Shown here piece after piece: positions 1-11,612 of a stretch of 64,000 nucleotides of DNA; the stretch's first letter is position 1, and every line of letters starts with the position of its first letter. The notes below the pieces were generated by a model. That model made no database searches, was not told where the DNA came from, and saw nothing but the letters and a program-made list of their open reading frames with translations. The DNA comes from Isoetes taiwanensis (lineage: Eukaryota; Streptophyta; Lycopodiopsida; Isoetales; Isoetaceae): positions 20,618,605 to 20,682,604 of the forward strand of contig JAJEKV010000005.1 of assembly GCA_021234155.1 (NCBI GenBank). The letters run 5' to 3'. A program made the position numbers and the translations under genes.

Positions 1-235
1 CTCAAGAAGGCAAATACAGGGGATGTGGAGTTTTCCTCGACTCGTGAGTCGAGAAAGTCCCCAAGTACAAGGGACCCAGGTACTTTCTCGGGAAAAGCCC
101 CCAGAAAGGTAACAACATAAGACTTGGGGGCTTTCTCGACTCATGATCCCGAAAAACCCCCAAAAATTCATCTGAGAGGAGATGAGGTTTTCTCATCTGC
201 TTGAGTGAGAAAGCCTAGAAAAGCCGAAGAAGATA
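1..235. repeat. Short degenerate direct repeats with an embedded palindrome
   Basis: A motif built on a C/G-rich run followed by TTTCTCGACTC recurs at intervals of roughly 50-100 bp (near 33-60, 83-100, 125-160 and 190-215). At 36-53 it forms a short palindrome, CTCGACTC-GT-GAGTCGAG. The minus-strand open frame across it repeats a short peptide pattern, so that frame reflects the repeat and not a gene. It resembles the end of an LTR or a small tandem array cut by the window edge. No partner copy was found. Confidence 0.4.
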
Positions 236-3191
236 CCTTATATAGCTAACACATGCCGCAATTGTATTCTGCCAGTGGTGAATGCTGGCAAGTTTGGTGG
301 GTAGTGTATTCGCTGACAACACCCTGCACTCCCATTTGGTATCTTAGATCCTTGATTCTCACGGGGGCGATGCGCGCTGAGCCTGCGGAGCTATATGAAA
401 GAACTACGCGACAACTCACACTCAATATACATGCTACCTGTCCACCTGCCAAACAACCAAGCAATCTACTAGCTATGACAAAAATGCCATCAAGGAGGAG
501 ATGTTGTCATTCTTTGATGTTTTCTAGCATCTCCAACCAACAATTCAATTCTCGCTTTTTTATCATGCACTAATCTTTATAGTTTGATGTCGCTATCACC
601 ATTTTTATTGTGTTCCCGTTGGTTCTTCATTGCAAAGATAGCTGCTCTATGATCAATAAAGACGCTTTTGTTCTTCTCAACAATTGTTAATTCGACATCT
701 TCTTATTCAGCAACACAACACCCAACTACATTTTCTTATCATCTTTAACTTGGCCCACAGTAATAAGCCATATCGGACATGAATTCACTACGCCAGTAAT
801 TTCCATCATCCGCAGTTCCCTTTTAGAAGATCTGAACCATGCTACGAAACCACTTTATATGATATTGATGGAATTTGGACTTTTGAAACAATATAGAATC
901 AATGCCTATAGGAAAACTATAGAATATTGAACAATCTGGGTCTTTATTTGGACTATTGTTATGGTATATTACTTATCCACCCAGCCGATCCACCTCTGGC
1001 TGTAGACAAAGCTAAATATTAGTTTCTAGCATCTGGCTCATGGCTAAAATCATCATTGCTAAACTGCAGCATCTGATCAATGGGAAATTACATTGGCTTT
1101 TGGATACAAAGGGATTCATGCTCTTTATCTATAATCTATCTCTGCTTGTCCCTTGGGTTAGATATCTAATTTCAAACCTGCTCCAGAACTTGTCTCTACT
1201 ACAATGTTGTATTATACAGCTATTCTTTGCTAACACCTTTTTGTGTTTGTCACTCTACTTTATCTACATTAGCTATGTTTTGCTTGGGTCTTGAATAGAT
1301 TAGGTAGGCATTACCTCTCCTCCTTGGTCACTAGTTGTTATCTCCTTATGTAATCAGCATTCCATATAACATTAGAATCCCTTTAAAACATGAAGTTCTA
1401 AATCACCAAAAGCAGCAAGTCCATCCACAACTTTCCCTTTCTCAAGATCCACTAGATACCTCACAATATCTTTAATATGTTTATGTCCCCATACCTTTCG
1501 TATTACAGCCGAGCAAATAGTCTTAAGCTGTCTCAAAATCTGACCCTGTCCCTATGTGTCTAACCCATTTCCTTTTCCCATGACCAATTCAGCTGACCCC
1601 AACCTGCCAATTTCACTGTTTCCTGTGTGACAGCCGACATTTCCCAAGTTATTAACAATAAACTTTAACTAAAATTTTCCTATCTGTCTAAGAGAAATAT
1701 GTATAAAAAAAATCCCTGCAGCAGGAATGTTCCTGTCCCCTACATACTCTCCTAGCCATGAATGAAACCATTCTACTTTTGATTGAGGAACTACAGTTTT
1801 GATATGTGTGTACAATTCCTCAGGGAAAACTCGAAAGTACACCAAGCTTTCCCATAGCCTAGCATAATCTCCCTCTAACCATCCATACGAGAATCTATCT
1901 CCGTCATTGAAGGTGGTGAAGAATTTCATGGAAGGATAGAGGAAGACACAATGTTAGGATTTCTTGGCCTTCAATCCACATGCCCATATTCACCACTGCT
2001 TAGATGGAGCTCTCACCGATACCTTTTAGATGCTATTTTCATATCCTTTCGATATGATAGGGGTAATGTTTCCCGTAGGACATTTCTTGCGATAAGGGCA
2101 CAAGCCAAGCTCACACTGCAAGAAAAGTCCTGCAGAGGAACATTCACCCTGCGTAATGGAGATGAGGGTGATGGCCACATGACAAATTTCTAACAATCTT
2201 AGAAGGACAAAAGGAGAGGCCATTATAGCATTTATTCGAGTCTGAAATTGGATGAAATATCCTCCCCGCATTACGTCGAGGTAAGTGGATGAGCCTTCCA
2301 TTAGTTTCTTGGACCATTCTTTTGCAGAATGATAAATTGCCTCAACAAAACCTGCAGAATCCAATCAAGCTTACCTTGACGTTGTGCAATAGAAAGGGGT
2401 CAAGCATTCTTGCGGCCCCTCCTAACCCACGAGGTGGAGTGGGTACTCAGCGGCGCTCCATAGGTGGTGGCAAGAATGCTTCCATTCCACATAATGTCAA
2501 GCAAAGCTGAGCTTGACTCTACTTGGTCGAAATTTTGCTGCAGTCTTTGACCTCTTCTTCTACATTCAAAGCGTCGAGTAAGATTACCTTATTCCATAGG
2601 TTTTGGAAGTAGGGCCATTAAGCCCATTCTTATCTAGAATGATCTCCGGATGCCAGAACTCAAGGCCACTTACCCTCTCACGTAAGAAGGGCGGTTAGAA
2701 ATTTGCATTCCCGGCCTTGCTCAGCCAATGTTAAGTGACCGCCCGCGTGTCATATTTTTCTTTTTGTGGATTTCTCACGGCATTAGTTCGGTCTACGTGC
2801 ATTTATTATTTGATGCGACATTACGAGATCTTGTTCGCTCTTGCTCCACGATACGTACAAAGAACATCACTTGCAGATCGCGTGGCGTGATCAGCGGTAA
2901 TCGCGACGCGGAGTCGCTCACGTTAATCCCGAATGGCGCGTGGGCTTGATTGTATGATCAAGCCGACCTCGCGCCTCGTGTCACGACCCGATTTCCTCGC
3001 GCTGGAATCAAGCAAGCCGGTATTCTATACGTAGTGGAACTAGAGCAATCCAACTGATTCCACATTATGAAAAATTCATGAATTTCTCGATATTTAGGCC
3101 GAAAAGGTTAGTAAATTTTTAGCTTTAGGAGCAAGCAAGGTAATGATATTCATTGAAGTTTTGAAGTTGAAGTCATGTTGGGTGAAGTGAA
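236..3191. other. Anonymous stretch upstream of the MSL1-like gene
   Basis: No recognisable coding family. Two adjacent minus-strand open stretches (1669-1929, 86 codons; 2026-2364, 112 codons) have protein-like composition, rich in Trp, Phe and Tyr, but no motif I can name. They could be remnants of one decayed gene. The last 300-500 bp before 3192 should hold the promoter and 5' leader of the channel gene. I see no unambiguous TATA box there. Confidence 0.4.
2403..2480. repeat. Short inverted repeat (11-bp arms)
   Basis: AGCATTCTTGC at 2403-2413 is matched by its exact reverse complement at 2470-2480, with a 56-bp spacer. It lies about 0.7 kb upstream of the MSL1-like start codon. It may be a small foldback remnant or chance. 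Confidence 0.35.
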
Positions 3192-6100
3192 ATGATGCTT
3201 TCTCGGTGCGCAAGGATCGTCAGGAGTTTTACTCTGCATCCATATGGACATGGATATCCTGTCGCTGCCTCTCCCCTTGCCCGATCTTCTGCGCGCATTC
3301 CTCAAACAGCACATCAATTCTGTCTTAACAAATCTTTCAGCTTTGTGCCCTTGAATGCTCTTAGTCTGGATCGTCATCATGGGTCGTTTTATATTTCGGG
3401 GCCTGCAATTAGTAGGGGTTTTGCAGCCACATCTGTTTCTCAGAATAGCTCTGATGATGATCCTGCTAAATGGATTTTGGATGGAGCTCGATCCGCTTTG
3501 GATAAAATACAAGATGCTGGGAAGCAAGCAGGGGATGCTATATCGCCATATCTTGATAAATTCAATTCTTCACCTCAGATGATGGAGATATTTGTTCCTA
3601 CATGTACAGCTCTTGGAGGATGTGCGGCAGCGTGGTTTATATTACCTAAGTTGCTTAGAAAGCTACATTATTACGTGGAACAAGGTCCCACTGCCCGTTT
3701 GCTGGGTCGGCCTGCTCAAGAGCAAGTGCCGTATGAGAAGAGCATGTGGAATGCATTAGAAGATCCTGCTCGACTTTTTACCACAGTGATTTTCTTTACT
3801 CAATTGTAAGTAGACATGATCGATTATCCTTATGATTCAACCAAAAGTGTCAATAAATATAATGAGCAGGCAAATTTACAATTCAGGGATAACCGACTGC
3901 AAATAGTCCAGTTTATTTTTATGGAATGAAGTTCTACTATGTGAGATAACATACTGATTAGCAATAGTTCAGCTTATTTCTATGGAATGAAGTTCTACTA
4001 TGTGAGATAACATACTGATTACTTGTAACATCAGAGAGCTTTATTATGGACACAAAGGAAATTGAGATAGAGTTTATAGTACATTTTTTAGCTAGTCCGA
4101 GTGGTTGCCTGTTCCTGTCAATGATTCAACAAAATAATAATCTGGAGACTATTGTAAATGCAGCATTGCATATACAATTTATGTAACAGTAAGAATAATA
4201 GTCTGTAAATTTGCAGGGGGGCATTGATCTCTCCAAGAACAATAGCTGAACAATACCTTGGACATATTTGGCACGGGGGCTTCATATTGAGCATATTATG
4301 GTTCCTCCATCGATGGAAAAGTATTGTTTTTTCTCGATTGCTTGTTGGGAGGACAATGACTAAAGCGGAACGAGAACGTTACTTAGCACTTGAAAAAGTA
4401 TCTTCCGTAGGACTAATTTTGCTTGGAACAATGGCACTTGCTGAAGCATCTGGTGTTGCTGTCCAATCTATCTTAACTGTTGGGGGTATTGGAGGTAAGC
4501 TGGAAATTCGTTATCAAAATCATTTAGACCAATTGTGCTCATAAAACTATTACTCTCTTGCATTTCTACTCTCTCACTCTATTGCATTATACACTCAATT
4601 GTTTTTAGCAGTTAACTGCATTTCTGCTATGTATAGTAGAAGTAGTATGTGAAATTTTTGTAAAAATACTAGAGTCCTCTACTTTCTCAGGAAGCCTTAC
4701 TTCTCAAATCTTCCTGCCTGTTTCAGGGATAGCGACTGCTTTTGCAGCACGAGATATTCTTGGTAATGCATTTAGTGGATTAGCACTTCAGTTTTTAAAG
4801 CCTTTCTCAATTGGAGATTCCATCAAGGTAATTACTCATTTGGATTATTCACACAAATTATCTGAATATTTTTTTGCCAAAATGGGAACAGAATGAGAGT
4901 TTGTAAATATGAGATGAGTTGCTTTCATAGACCTTATCATCTTTCCAAACCATTAGCTTCAGCTTCACGGGATCATTTCGAGCTTTTCCAATCAAAGGGT
5001 TTTAGCAGTTGCGCTTTTTTTTAGGATGCTATCTTTTGGTAGTACCTTCCATGTTTTACTGAGCACTTTATTTTTTGAATGCCAGGCTGGTTCTGTTGAG
5101 GGTCAAGTAATTGAGATGGGGCTTCATTCAACACAACTTTTAAATGCTGATAAATGTCCTGTAATTGTTCCCAATTCTTTTTTCTCCAGCCAGGTATTCT
5201 CTCTTAATATTTCGAAAACATATTCTCTCTTTAAATATTGATAAATGTCCTGTAACTGTTCCAAACTCCCTTTTTCTCCCGGCCAGGTATTCTCTCTTTA
5301 TATTTGAAAATTATATGCAAAACAATGATTTATTAGACGATGCATTGGCATGTTGCTAAAAATATATGTTCATTCTCGAGTACTCTGAGATATGCTTCAT
5401 AACATGAAAATGGAAGCTAAAAGTTGCAAAGCAGTTATATAGAGGTAGTTATGTTCAATGAGCAGAACTTGGCCCAATTCTATCCCTGCTTGGACGTGTT
5501 ATCCTTCTGGTAGAAGCTTTTGGTGACCCCAGGAATCTGGTATCAATTTCTAGGAGGACGTTAGCTGTTCTAAAATAAGAAGGGGCTGCTGACATATTTA
5601 TCTACTTTTTGTTGGGCGTGTCCGATTCCAGCAATTCAGGTCTTTTGAACCAACATCTTTCTCAATGCAAGACATTTCCCTGAGTAATAAATTTAGGCAT
5701 ATAGCATTCAGGTGATCTTACCTTGAGCCCGCACCTTTCCCACCACTGTGAAGATGACAATGTCTTCCTTCAATGGCTGCCTTTATATTATTTTATAAGG
5801 ACTATATGGAATTGGCATGGCTGCCACTTCAAGAACTATTTCCATCCTCCTCTAACTTTCAATTGCCAACTATAGTACTGCTTTTCCTTGGCAGGAAATT
5901 GTTTTCTCGTTCTTATGAACAAGAGGAGCCTGTATGTATGGTTTAAAACAAAATTTTATATTTCAGATTTATAAATTAGATAACATTTGCGACTGTGATG
6001 TCACACTTTTTTATAGATTGGTCATGAAAGTAAATGAAGATTGGTGGATTCAGACCTTTTTATTTCTCTGTCGAACAGGTTATTGTGAACAAGTCACGAA

Positions 6101-6664
6101 TCCAGTGGAAATTTGTAAATTGCAAGTTACCTGTGCGTATTGATGCAATTACGAAGCTTCCATCCATTCTAAAGGAGGTAACAGAGATGTTGAAAGCTCA
6201 TCCTCAAGTTTCAACAAGTAATGGGGTACCACAGTGTTATATTTCTAAAATTGAACCGACACATGTAGAGGTTACTCTGAGTTGCAATATCAAGCCAACT
6301 GTAAGTCTTCCTTTGCTGTTATTGGTTACATATATTCTCCAGCAACCCTTTCGTTAGTAGAATCAAGTTGCGATTATAAGCTTTCTTTAATAATTGTCGA
6401 TCTTAATTAATGTTTAGAAAGATGAGATCTTTACAATTTTAAAAGATATTTTGTGCATAGCAACGTGTTTATTTTGCAGAATACAATGTGTCAAATGTGT
6501 CCTATACATGCATCCACACAAATTTATTGTACTTCATAACAGTTTATTCTGTTTTCCAGGAAAAGAGCGAGGCATTGGCTGTGGAACAAGAGATTCTGAT
6601 GGATACAGTCTTTATTCTTCACAAGGCAGACATAATGTCGTATGGAGTTCCAGGCAGCTCATGA
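3192..6664 (+). CDS. MSL1-like: MscS-like mechanosensitive ion channel, MSL1 class (six exons, probably mitochondrial)
   Basis: Exons 3192-3805, 4217-4494, 4727-4827, 5086-5193, 6079-6300 and 6560-6664 (stop TGA) join in frame to 475 codons. All five introns (411, 232, 258, 885 and 259 bp) are GT-AG. The family consists of stretch-gated channels related to bacterial MscS; Arabidopsis MSL1, about 500 residues, is in the mitochondrial inner membrane. Residues 1-60 are Arg/Ser-rich and almost free of acidic residues, which suggests a mitochondrial presequence. Hydrophobic segments lie near 131-155, 196-210, 221-238 and 269-285. The pore-lining helix and start of the beta domain are at about 299-331 (IATAFAARDILGNAFSGL, then LKPFSIGDSIK). 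The beta domain continues with VIVPNSFFSSQ-VIVNKSR, which spans the exon 4/5 junction and matches the plant MSL1 signature. The start is the first of two adjacent ATGs opening the presequence. Introns 1 and 4 hold tandem duplications. A Copia element lies 175 bp past the stop in antisense. The symbol is by family resemblance only. Confidence 0.93.
3899..4021 (+). repeat. 61-bp tandem duplication in intron 1 of the MSL1-like gene
   Basis: Two adjacent copies of about 61 bp (boundary near 3960/3961) share a 40-bp core starting at TATGGAATGAAG. They differ at only a few positions near their left ends. The duplication lies wholly inside the intron and leaves the splice sites untouched. Confidence 0.9.
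5149..5310 (+). repeat. 91-bp tandem duplication covering the exon 4 end and donor site
   Basis: The segment starting GATAAATGTCCTGTAA at 5149 recurs at 5240, an offset of 91 bp. Each copy carries the codons for DKCPV-VPNS followed by CAG and a GTATTC donor. The first copy is the functional exon end, because its sequence joins correctly to exon 5. Reading through to the second donor meets a TGA at 5239-5241, so the second copy is a decoy. The copies differ at several positions, so the duplication is not recent. Confidence 0.88.
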
Positions 6665-6838
6665 CAGAGTGTAGAATAACAGTGTAAATCATTGTCTGCT
6701 GTATAGAGATTTCTTTCAACATGTCCCTGTTTTTCTTTGCTGGCTAGAGCTTTATCATCTTGATAAATGTGACTGCATTAAGAGCGCCTTCCCTCTGTCT
6801 GGCAGAGCTTTATTTCGCACATATAAATTTGAGCAATC

Positions 6839-7087
6839 TGAAGAGCTCCAGTAGTCTTTATATGAAGATAGAAAGCAAAGCTACAAAGTAAACGCCAGCC
6901 TTTCTGCCTCTAGAGTGAACTGCCTAAAAAGAACGGCTAAGGTGGTGCGTGACTCTGTTATATATCCAGGTCAGCAACAATGTGACGTCAGCCTGTCTAG
7001 TCATCAAAGTGTGCATGCATGCACGTGCATGTGAGTATCATAGTATGCATGCACATGCACATGAGTGGAATATGGAATATTCCAACA
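6839..7087 (-). repeat. 3' LTR of the deleted Copia element
   Basis: A 249-bp terminal repeat. It matches 8219-8475 with roughly 13-14 substitutions by eye, mostly transitions, plus an 8-bp indel near TGGAATATTCC. It includes a cluster of alternating GCATGC/ATGCAC motifs, which probably lies in U3. Confidence 0.92.
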
Positions 7088-7099
7088 TCCCCCTGATGA
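7088..7099 (-). other. Polypurine tract of the deleted Copia element
   Basis: Read on the minus strand this is TCATCAGGGGGA, directly abutting the 3' LTR start TGTTGG. This is the normal position of the primer for second-strand synthesis. Confidence 0.85.
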
Positions 7100-7219
7100 C
7101 TAGCAGGTCTGTAGAAGAAAACAAAAAACAACAGAAACAGCTGAGCTGACAGATGAAAAAGAACACTATCCCCCCTGAGGTCAAGGAGCAATATCAGACA
7201 CCGAAGCACATTATTCCCC

Positions 7220-7800
7220 TTAAGTCACAATAGCAGGAATAATATGCAGAATCTGATTCATATGAATGAACTGGCAACCAGCGAGTTGTTTAATGAAGAA
7301 TGTAAGCATACCATTCTCAATTTGTTCCCTTATAAAATATAGTTTAATGTCAAGGTGTTTAATCTGTAAGCGCCATTGATAATCCTTGACATGTAACACT
7401 GCGCCATTGTTATCACAAAATATAAGTGCAGGCTTTGTTAACACTCCTAGATCTTCATTGGACAATCCACATCAAGCAGCTTGAGCTGCTTTTGGCTATA
7501 CTTGCCTTGATTGTACTTAAACTTGTGAGCTCTAGTTTACGGCTTTTCAAGTAATAGGATTACCTCCATAAAAGAAGCATACCCTATAAGACTTTTTCTT
7601 GGATCATAACATCTGTAGATGCCATATCACGAATCAAAAAACAAATGAAGCTTTGGATAGTGACTTGTTCATAGAAAATCCCATACGTTTTTGTACCACC
7701 AGAAGATAATACAAGACTCGTTTAACCTTAGCACCAACCCGATTAGTGGCCTTCTTTGGATTATGCATGAATTGTGAGGTAAAACTCCTCTTTTGCATAT
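7220..7800 (-). pseudogene. Copia RT C-terminus and RNase H remnant
   Basis: At 7220-7465 (minus) the frame carries ALIFCDNNGAVLHVKD and IKHLDIKLYFIREQIENG, the RNase H signature of Ty1/Copia pol (usual forms CDN-x-A and KHIDIRYHFIRE). At about 7665-7770 the minus strand encodes FMHNPKK followed by VKRVLYYL, the end of Copia reverse transcriptase. The two pieces are in different frames with stops between them. No RT catalytic YVDD block remains. Confidence 0.85.
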
Positions 7801-8218
7801 CTGTATATGCAGTAGAGTATAGTGAGATATAATAATGACTCCACTATTTGCCAATACAAAGTGGCATCTGTATTTACTCTTTGATAGCGACTTCAGAGTG
7901 TGAGCTTTTGGCACGGTTCACATGGGCGTTAATCGCGGTGTCTGATGCGTCATATAAAAGCGTGCTGGTAAACTGCAGGAAATATTACTCTTGTTGAGTA
8001 AAATATATACGGTACTTGGGTTGCCAAACTTCAATACCAAACAATAATGCATAAGTGATACAAACCTGTAACTCCAGGCTTCATCCGCAAAATAATTTGC
8101 AAAACAATCTTCAAGAAGTACAGCAAGTAAACATAAATCCACCCCTAAAGGGCAAAACTCATCACCCAACTGGGCTATCAAGAGCAAGAGAACCATTGAG
8201 AAAGACTAAAAGATACCA

Positions 8219-8475
8219 TGAAGAACTCCAGTAGTCTTTATATGAAGATAGAAAGCAAAGTGTACAAAGTAAGTGCCAGCCTTTATGGCTCTAGAGTGAA
8301 CTACCTAAAAAAAACATCTAAGGTGGTGTGTGACTCTGTTATATATCCAGGTCAGCAACAATGTGACGTCGGCCTGTCTAGTCATCAAAGTGTGCATGCA
8401 TGCACGTGCATGTGGGTATCATAGTATGCATGCGCATGCACATGAGTGGAATATAGAATATGGAATATTCCAACA
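8219..8475 (-). repeat. 5' LTR of the deleted Copia element
   Basis: A 257-bp terminal repeat pairing with 6839-7087. On the minus strand it starts TGTTGGAATATTCC and ends CA at 8219, where it meets the primer-binding site. Confidence 0.92.
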
Positions 8476-8480
8476 CAATC

Positions 8481-10430
8481 AACCATCTATTTTTGAGCAT
8501 CCAATCCATTGCCTCAAGAGTTACATATGCTTTCAGTACGTCTATAACCAAAAACAAGTTAGTGTGCGATTATGTCCATTCTCTCAAAATTATCCAACTC
8601 AAGTATGTTACTGATGTGGACTATGATGTTAGCATAAGCCATAAAATATTCCAATTCAAGGTAAGAAGCTTTGTTGTTTCTTTGCATATGAGAGAGAGTC
8701 CATGCAACCAAAAGACACCATTTTTCTAAACGCTAAAGCCTATATAAAGACAGGCATATAAAAAGCATATGAATAAATCAACTAGCAAGCATCTTTGGGC
8801 TTGCATTCAACTATGCTCATCAAACTGATGGTCTAAATTGTTAGGAGTTGCAATACCAAAACATATACTTGCAATGAGGAGTTGGTTAACATGTATAGAA
8901 AAATCTTGCATTTTAATCTCCTTTTGCTTGACTTTAGAAATATTATGATTGGTCTCATCAGCTATAGTAAATTAAGGAAAATAAACAACTATAGTACTGG
9001 AATATGCCATAGAAGAAGCAAATAATGTATCCATATAAAAAATTACCGCATTCTTGCAGTGCAAGTTTAGACAAGAGACATCAAGCTAGAACTTGCGGTT
9101 ACTTGCGACTCTACTTTCTAATTTACGCTTGAGGTGCTTATTCATGCTAGAAAACTTTCTACTTTAGGTTTTAAGTAATAGTTGACCGCAACACCTAATG
9201 GTCAACTTCTAGAGGATTCCAGAATATCTTACAAAAGCTACTACTTTAGAAAGCATTATATTTTAGTCCTGAAGTTCTTATTCGTGCTAGTTGACCAGTA
9301 AACACATATTGTCAACTCCCCAGGCTATATCCGGCAAGAGTTACCTTTCTTAGAAACTTGGCCGAAGTGCTTATACTATTGCACCTCTTTACCTCTTTTT
9401 ATTATTCACCACGTGGAGTATGATCTGAAATGGATTGAAGAAATTATTTTATAAACTCTCTCTCTTGCAGGGCATATGTTGTTACTTTACAAGATGCATA
9501 AGTGGAGACGAATTAACAACCACATCGAGTTGAACCAAACTTAGTCTTCTGAAGGATCTTTTCATCAAGAGTACTGCATTTGTGGCTACCTATGTTCCCT
9601 CTCTTCTTATCATGACGAGGGATTGTCTATATTAAGCTATCGATGGTAGTGGCCGACTCAACTTAGCTCTTGTTAGTACTTTGTGAATGCATACATGCAT
9701 CTTCACAATAAAGTTTAACGGAATTAGAAAAAAGGACGAGTGAAAGATCTCTATAGAAAGATTCAACCATCTAATCGGCATCATCATGCTATGCGACTGG
9801 TCTAAGTTCTCCTTTACTATGTGCTTTCTATTTCTACCAGGAATTCCCTGATTAGCCTTTATGGCTTTTTATAGTCTTATGTATCTTTATATCAAATATC
9901 TTATTTTGACCGGGGTTACACCTCCTTTTCTGTATTGGTCCCACCTATTGAAATTAAACCTAGTTCTCATTACCCGTTGCATGTCAATAGTAATTGGCTG
10001 TTGTATTGAAAGGAATATGACGTGCACTACTTAAAAAGAACAATGACATTAATTTGTAATTATTCGCGAATCCGTGTATCCACATGCCTACGCGTGTGAA
10101 GAAGAGCCTTTTCAACCCTCATTGGAGATCAACTAAGTGTGGATGCTAAAATACCATCTAACTTGGGAAATCAATAATGCCCATTTGTCTTCTATTTTTC
10201 TCTTTGCAATATTCCTATTAAATATGCCATCTAGCATGCTTCTATGCAACATTTAATTTAATAAGACAAAAATAAAAGGACAAGATTATAATATCATATA
10301 TAATACTTGCATAAATTGGTGGATTATTGGCAATATATACTGTTGGTGTTATATGTGTCCCCTTGCAAAACCATTACTGTCTTTTCCTATTCTTACCTCT
10401 CATAAAAATCTTATTTTTTATTAAAACCTT
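8481..10430. other. Non-coding, AT-rich stretch; possible 5' part of a Copia relic
   Basis: No recognisable protein. An imperfect repeat of about 130 bp is visible: CTACTTT at 9111 and again at 9241, each followed by GCTTATTC.TGCTAG or a similar string and a GTTGACC...GTCAACT pair. By position it should hold the gag region and leader of the Copia relic that starts at 10.44 kb, but I could not confirm gag motifs. Confidence 0.4.
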
Positions 10431-10435
10431 TTTTG

Positions 10436-11560
10436 CCCCACAAAAAATTTGTAAAAAACATTTGCAAACGTAATGGTGTTGTTCATGGTTTCTCGATGGA
10501 CTCTACAACATTATTAGCGTCTAATGAAGCTTGTGTACTTGGTAAGCTTTATCAACATCCTTTTAATTATGTTGCCCCTCGCGCATCATCTATTTTGGAG
10601 TTGTTTCATATGATCATGGTCACTTGGTGGTGCCATTTATTTTCTATTGATAATTGATGATTACTCACGTTATTATTTCGTCTATTCTCTTAAGAAGAAA
10701 TTCGGAGTTTTCTCTACATTATGCAAATGGAAGGCCATGGTGGAATTGCAAATGGAGATGCCTTTAAAAAGTATTTGCAGTGGCAATGGTGGTGGATTCA
10801 AACATAATGTATTTGATTCTTTTTGTGCTAATGCTGGATTTTGCGAGAATATATAGTTCCTCATACACTACAACATAATGGAGTTGCTGAACATAAAAAC
10901 GGGTGTTTTCGAAATGCTATTTGAAGTATGTTACTTTATTCTGTATTGGATATCAAGTTTTGGGCTGAAGCAGCAAGTACAACTGTTTATATTTAAAATT
11001 TGATATATTCTTCTTCTGTTGATGGTTTTACACCATTTGAGTTATGGCATGGCAGGCCTACGGTTGAATAGTTTTAAGTATTTGGATCTCAGATCTATGC
11101 CTATATTCCAAAGGAGAAATGGACTAAGCTACAACCGGTTGCTCAAAAGGTTATATTTTAAGGTTATCCTGATATCTCGCTTATCGACTATTTGATTTGG
11201 TTTCTGGGAAAGTTGTATTATGTTGCTATAGAGATACTATTGTTAATGAAACTGTTATGATCCAACCTCCTTCACAATGTAATAATCATGATGTTCTATC
11301 AAAATTTTGTGAGTATCCGATGCAGATATTTTCTATGATAGTGATATTGAGAAAGTGCCTTCAGATCAACCTTCACATTCTGTTATTTTGACTTTATCTG
11401 ATATTTCGAATTTTGCCTGATAGTGTTGGAGGAGAATATGAGGATTTATCTGATCAATAACTGAGAATATTGTTGCGCTAGATGATCATGATACTATATC
11501 ACATGAAGACCACTCTGCATAATCCTCTGGAGTTATGGCTTAGCAAGAATACCCATTACT
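10436..11560 (+). pseudogene. Copia pol relic, part 1: GAG-pre-integrase and integrase
   Basis: Broken plus-strand frames show, in order, the pre-integrase region (VVHGFSMD and GK..QHPF near 10470-10560), integrase core (IIDDYSRYYFVYSLKKK near 10650; SGNGGGFKHNVF near 10780), QHNGVAEHKN near 10870, WAEAASTTVYI near 10960 and FELWHGRPTVE near 11035. This is the standard order of Copia integrase. Stops and frameshifts are frequent, so it is dead. The catalytic DNG(G)E motif appears as GNGGGF, so the Glu is lost in this copy. It ends at about 11.6 kb where a Gypsy element is inserted, and it resumes at 22.7 kb. Confidence 0.85.
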
Positions 11561-11612
11561 AGACGACGTCCCAGTTTTTTTTTGTAACTATTATACTTTT
11601 GTGTCTATTCTT

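Larger units (their letters stand above)
6834..8480 (-). mobile_element. Internally deleted Copia LTR retrotransposon with perfect target duplication
   Basis: The element occupies 6839-8475 and is flanked by CAATC at 6834-6838 and 8476-8480, a perfect 5-bp target duplication. Both LTRs begin TGTTGGAATATTCC when read on the minus strand and end in CA. Beside the right (5') LTR is a primer-binding site beginning TGGTATC (8218 down to 8212), the start of the match to initiator tRNA-Met usual in plant Copia elements. Beside the left (3') LTR is a polypurine tract, TCATCAGGGGGA (7099 to 7088). The interior of about 1.13 kb keeps only the last part of reverse transcriptase and an RNase H fragment. 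Gag, protease, integrase and most of RT are missing, so it could not move without help. Confidence 0.92.

Noticed and set aside
5165..5359. Separate short gene inside MSL1-like intron 4
   Set aside because: The frame runs over the duplicated exon end and then intron sequence; no start context or homologue.
10682..10864. Minus-strand 60-codon frame
   Set aside because: Antisense shadow of the Copia integrase on the plus strand.
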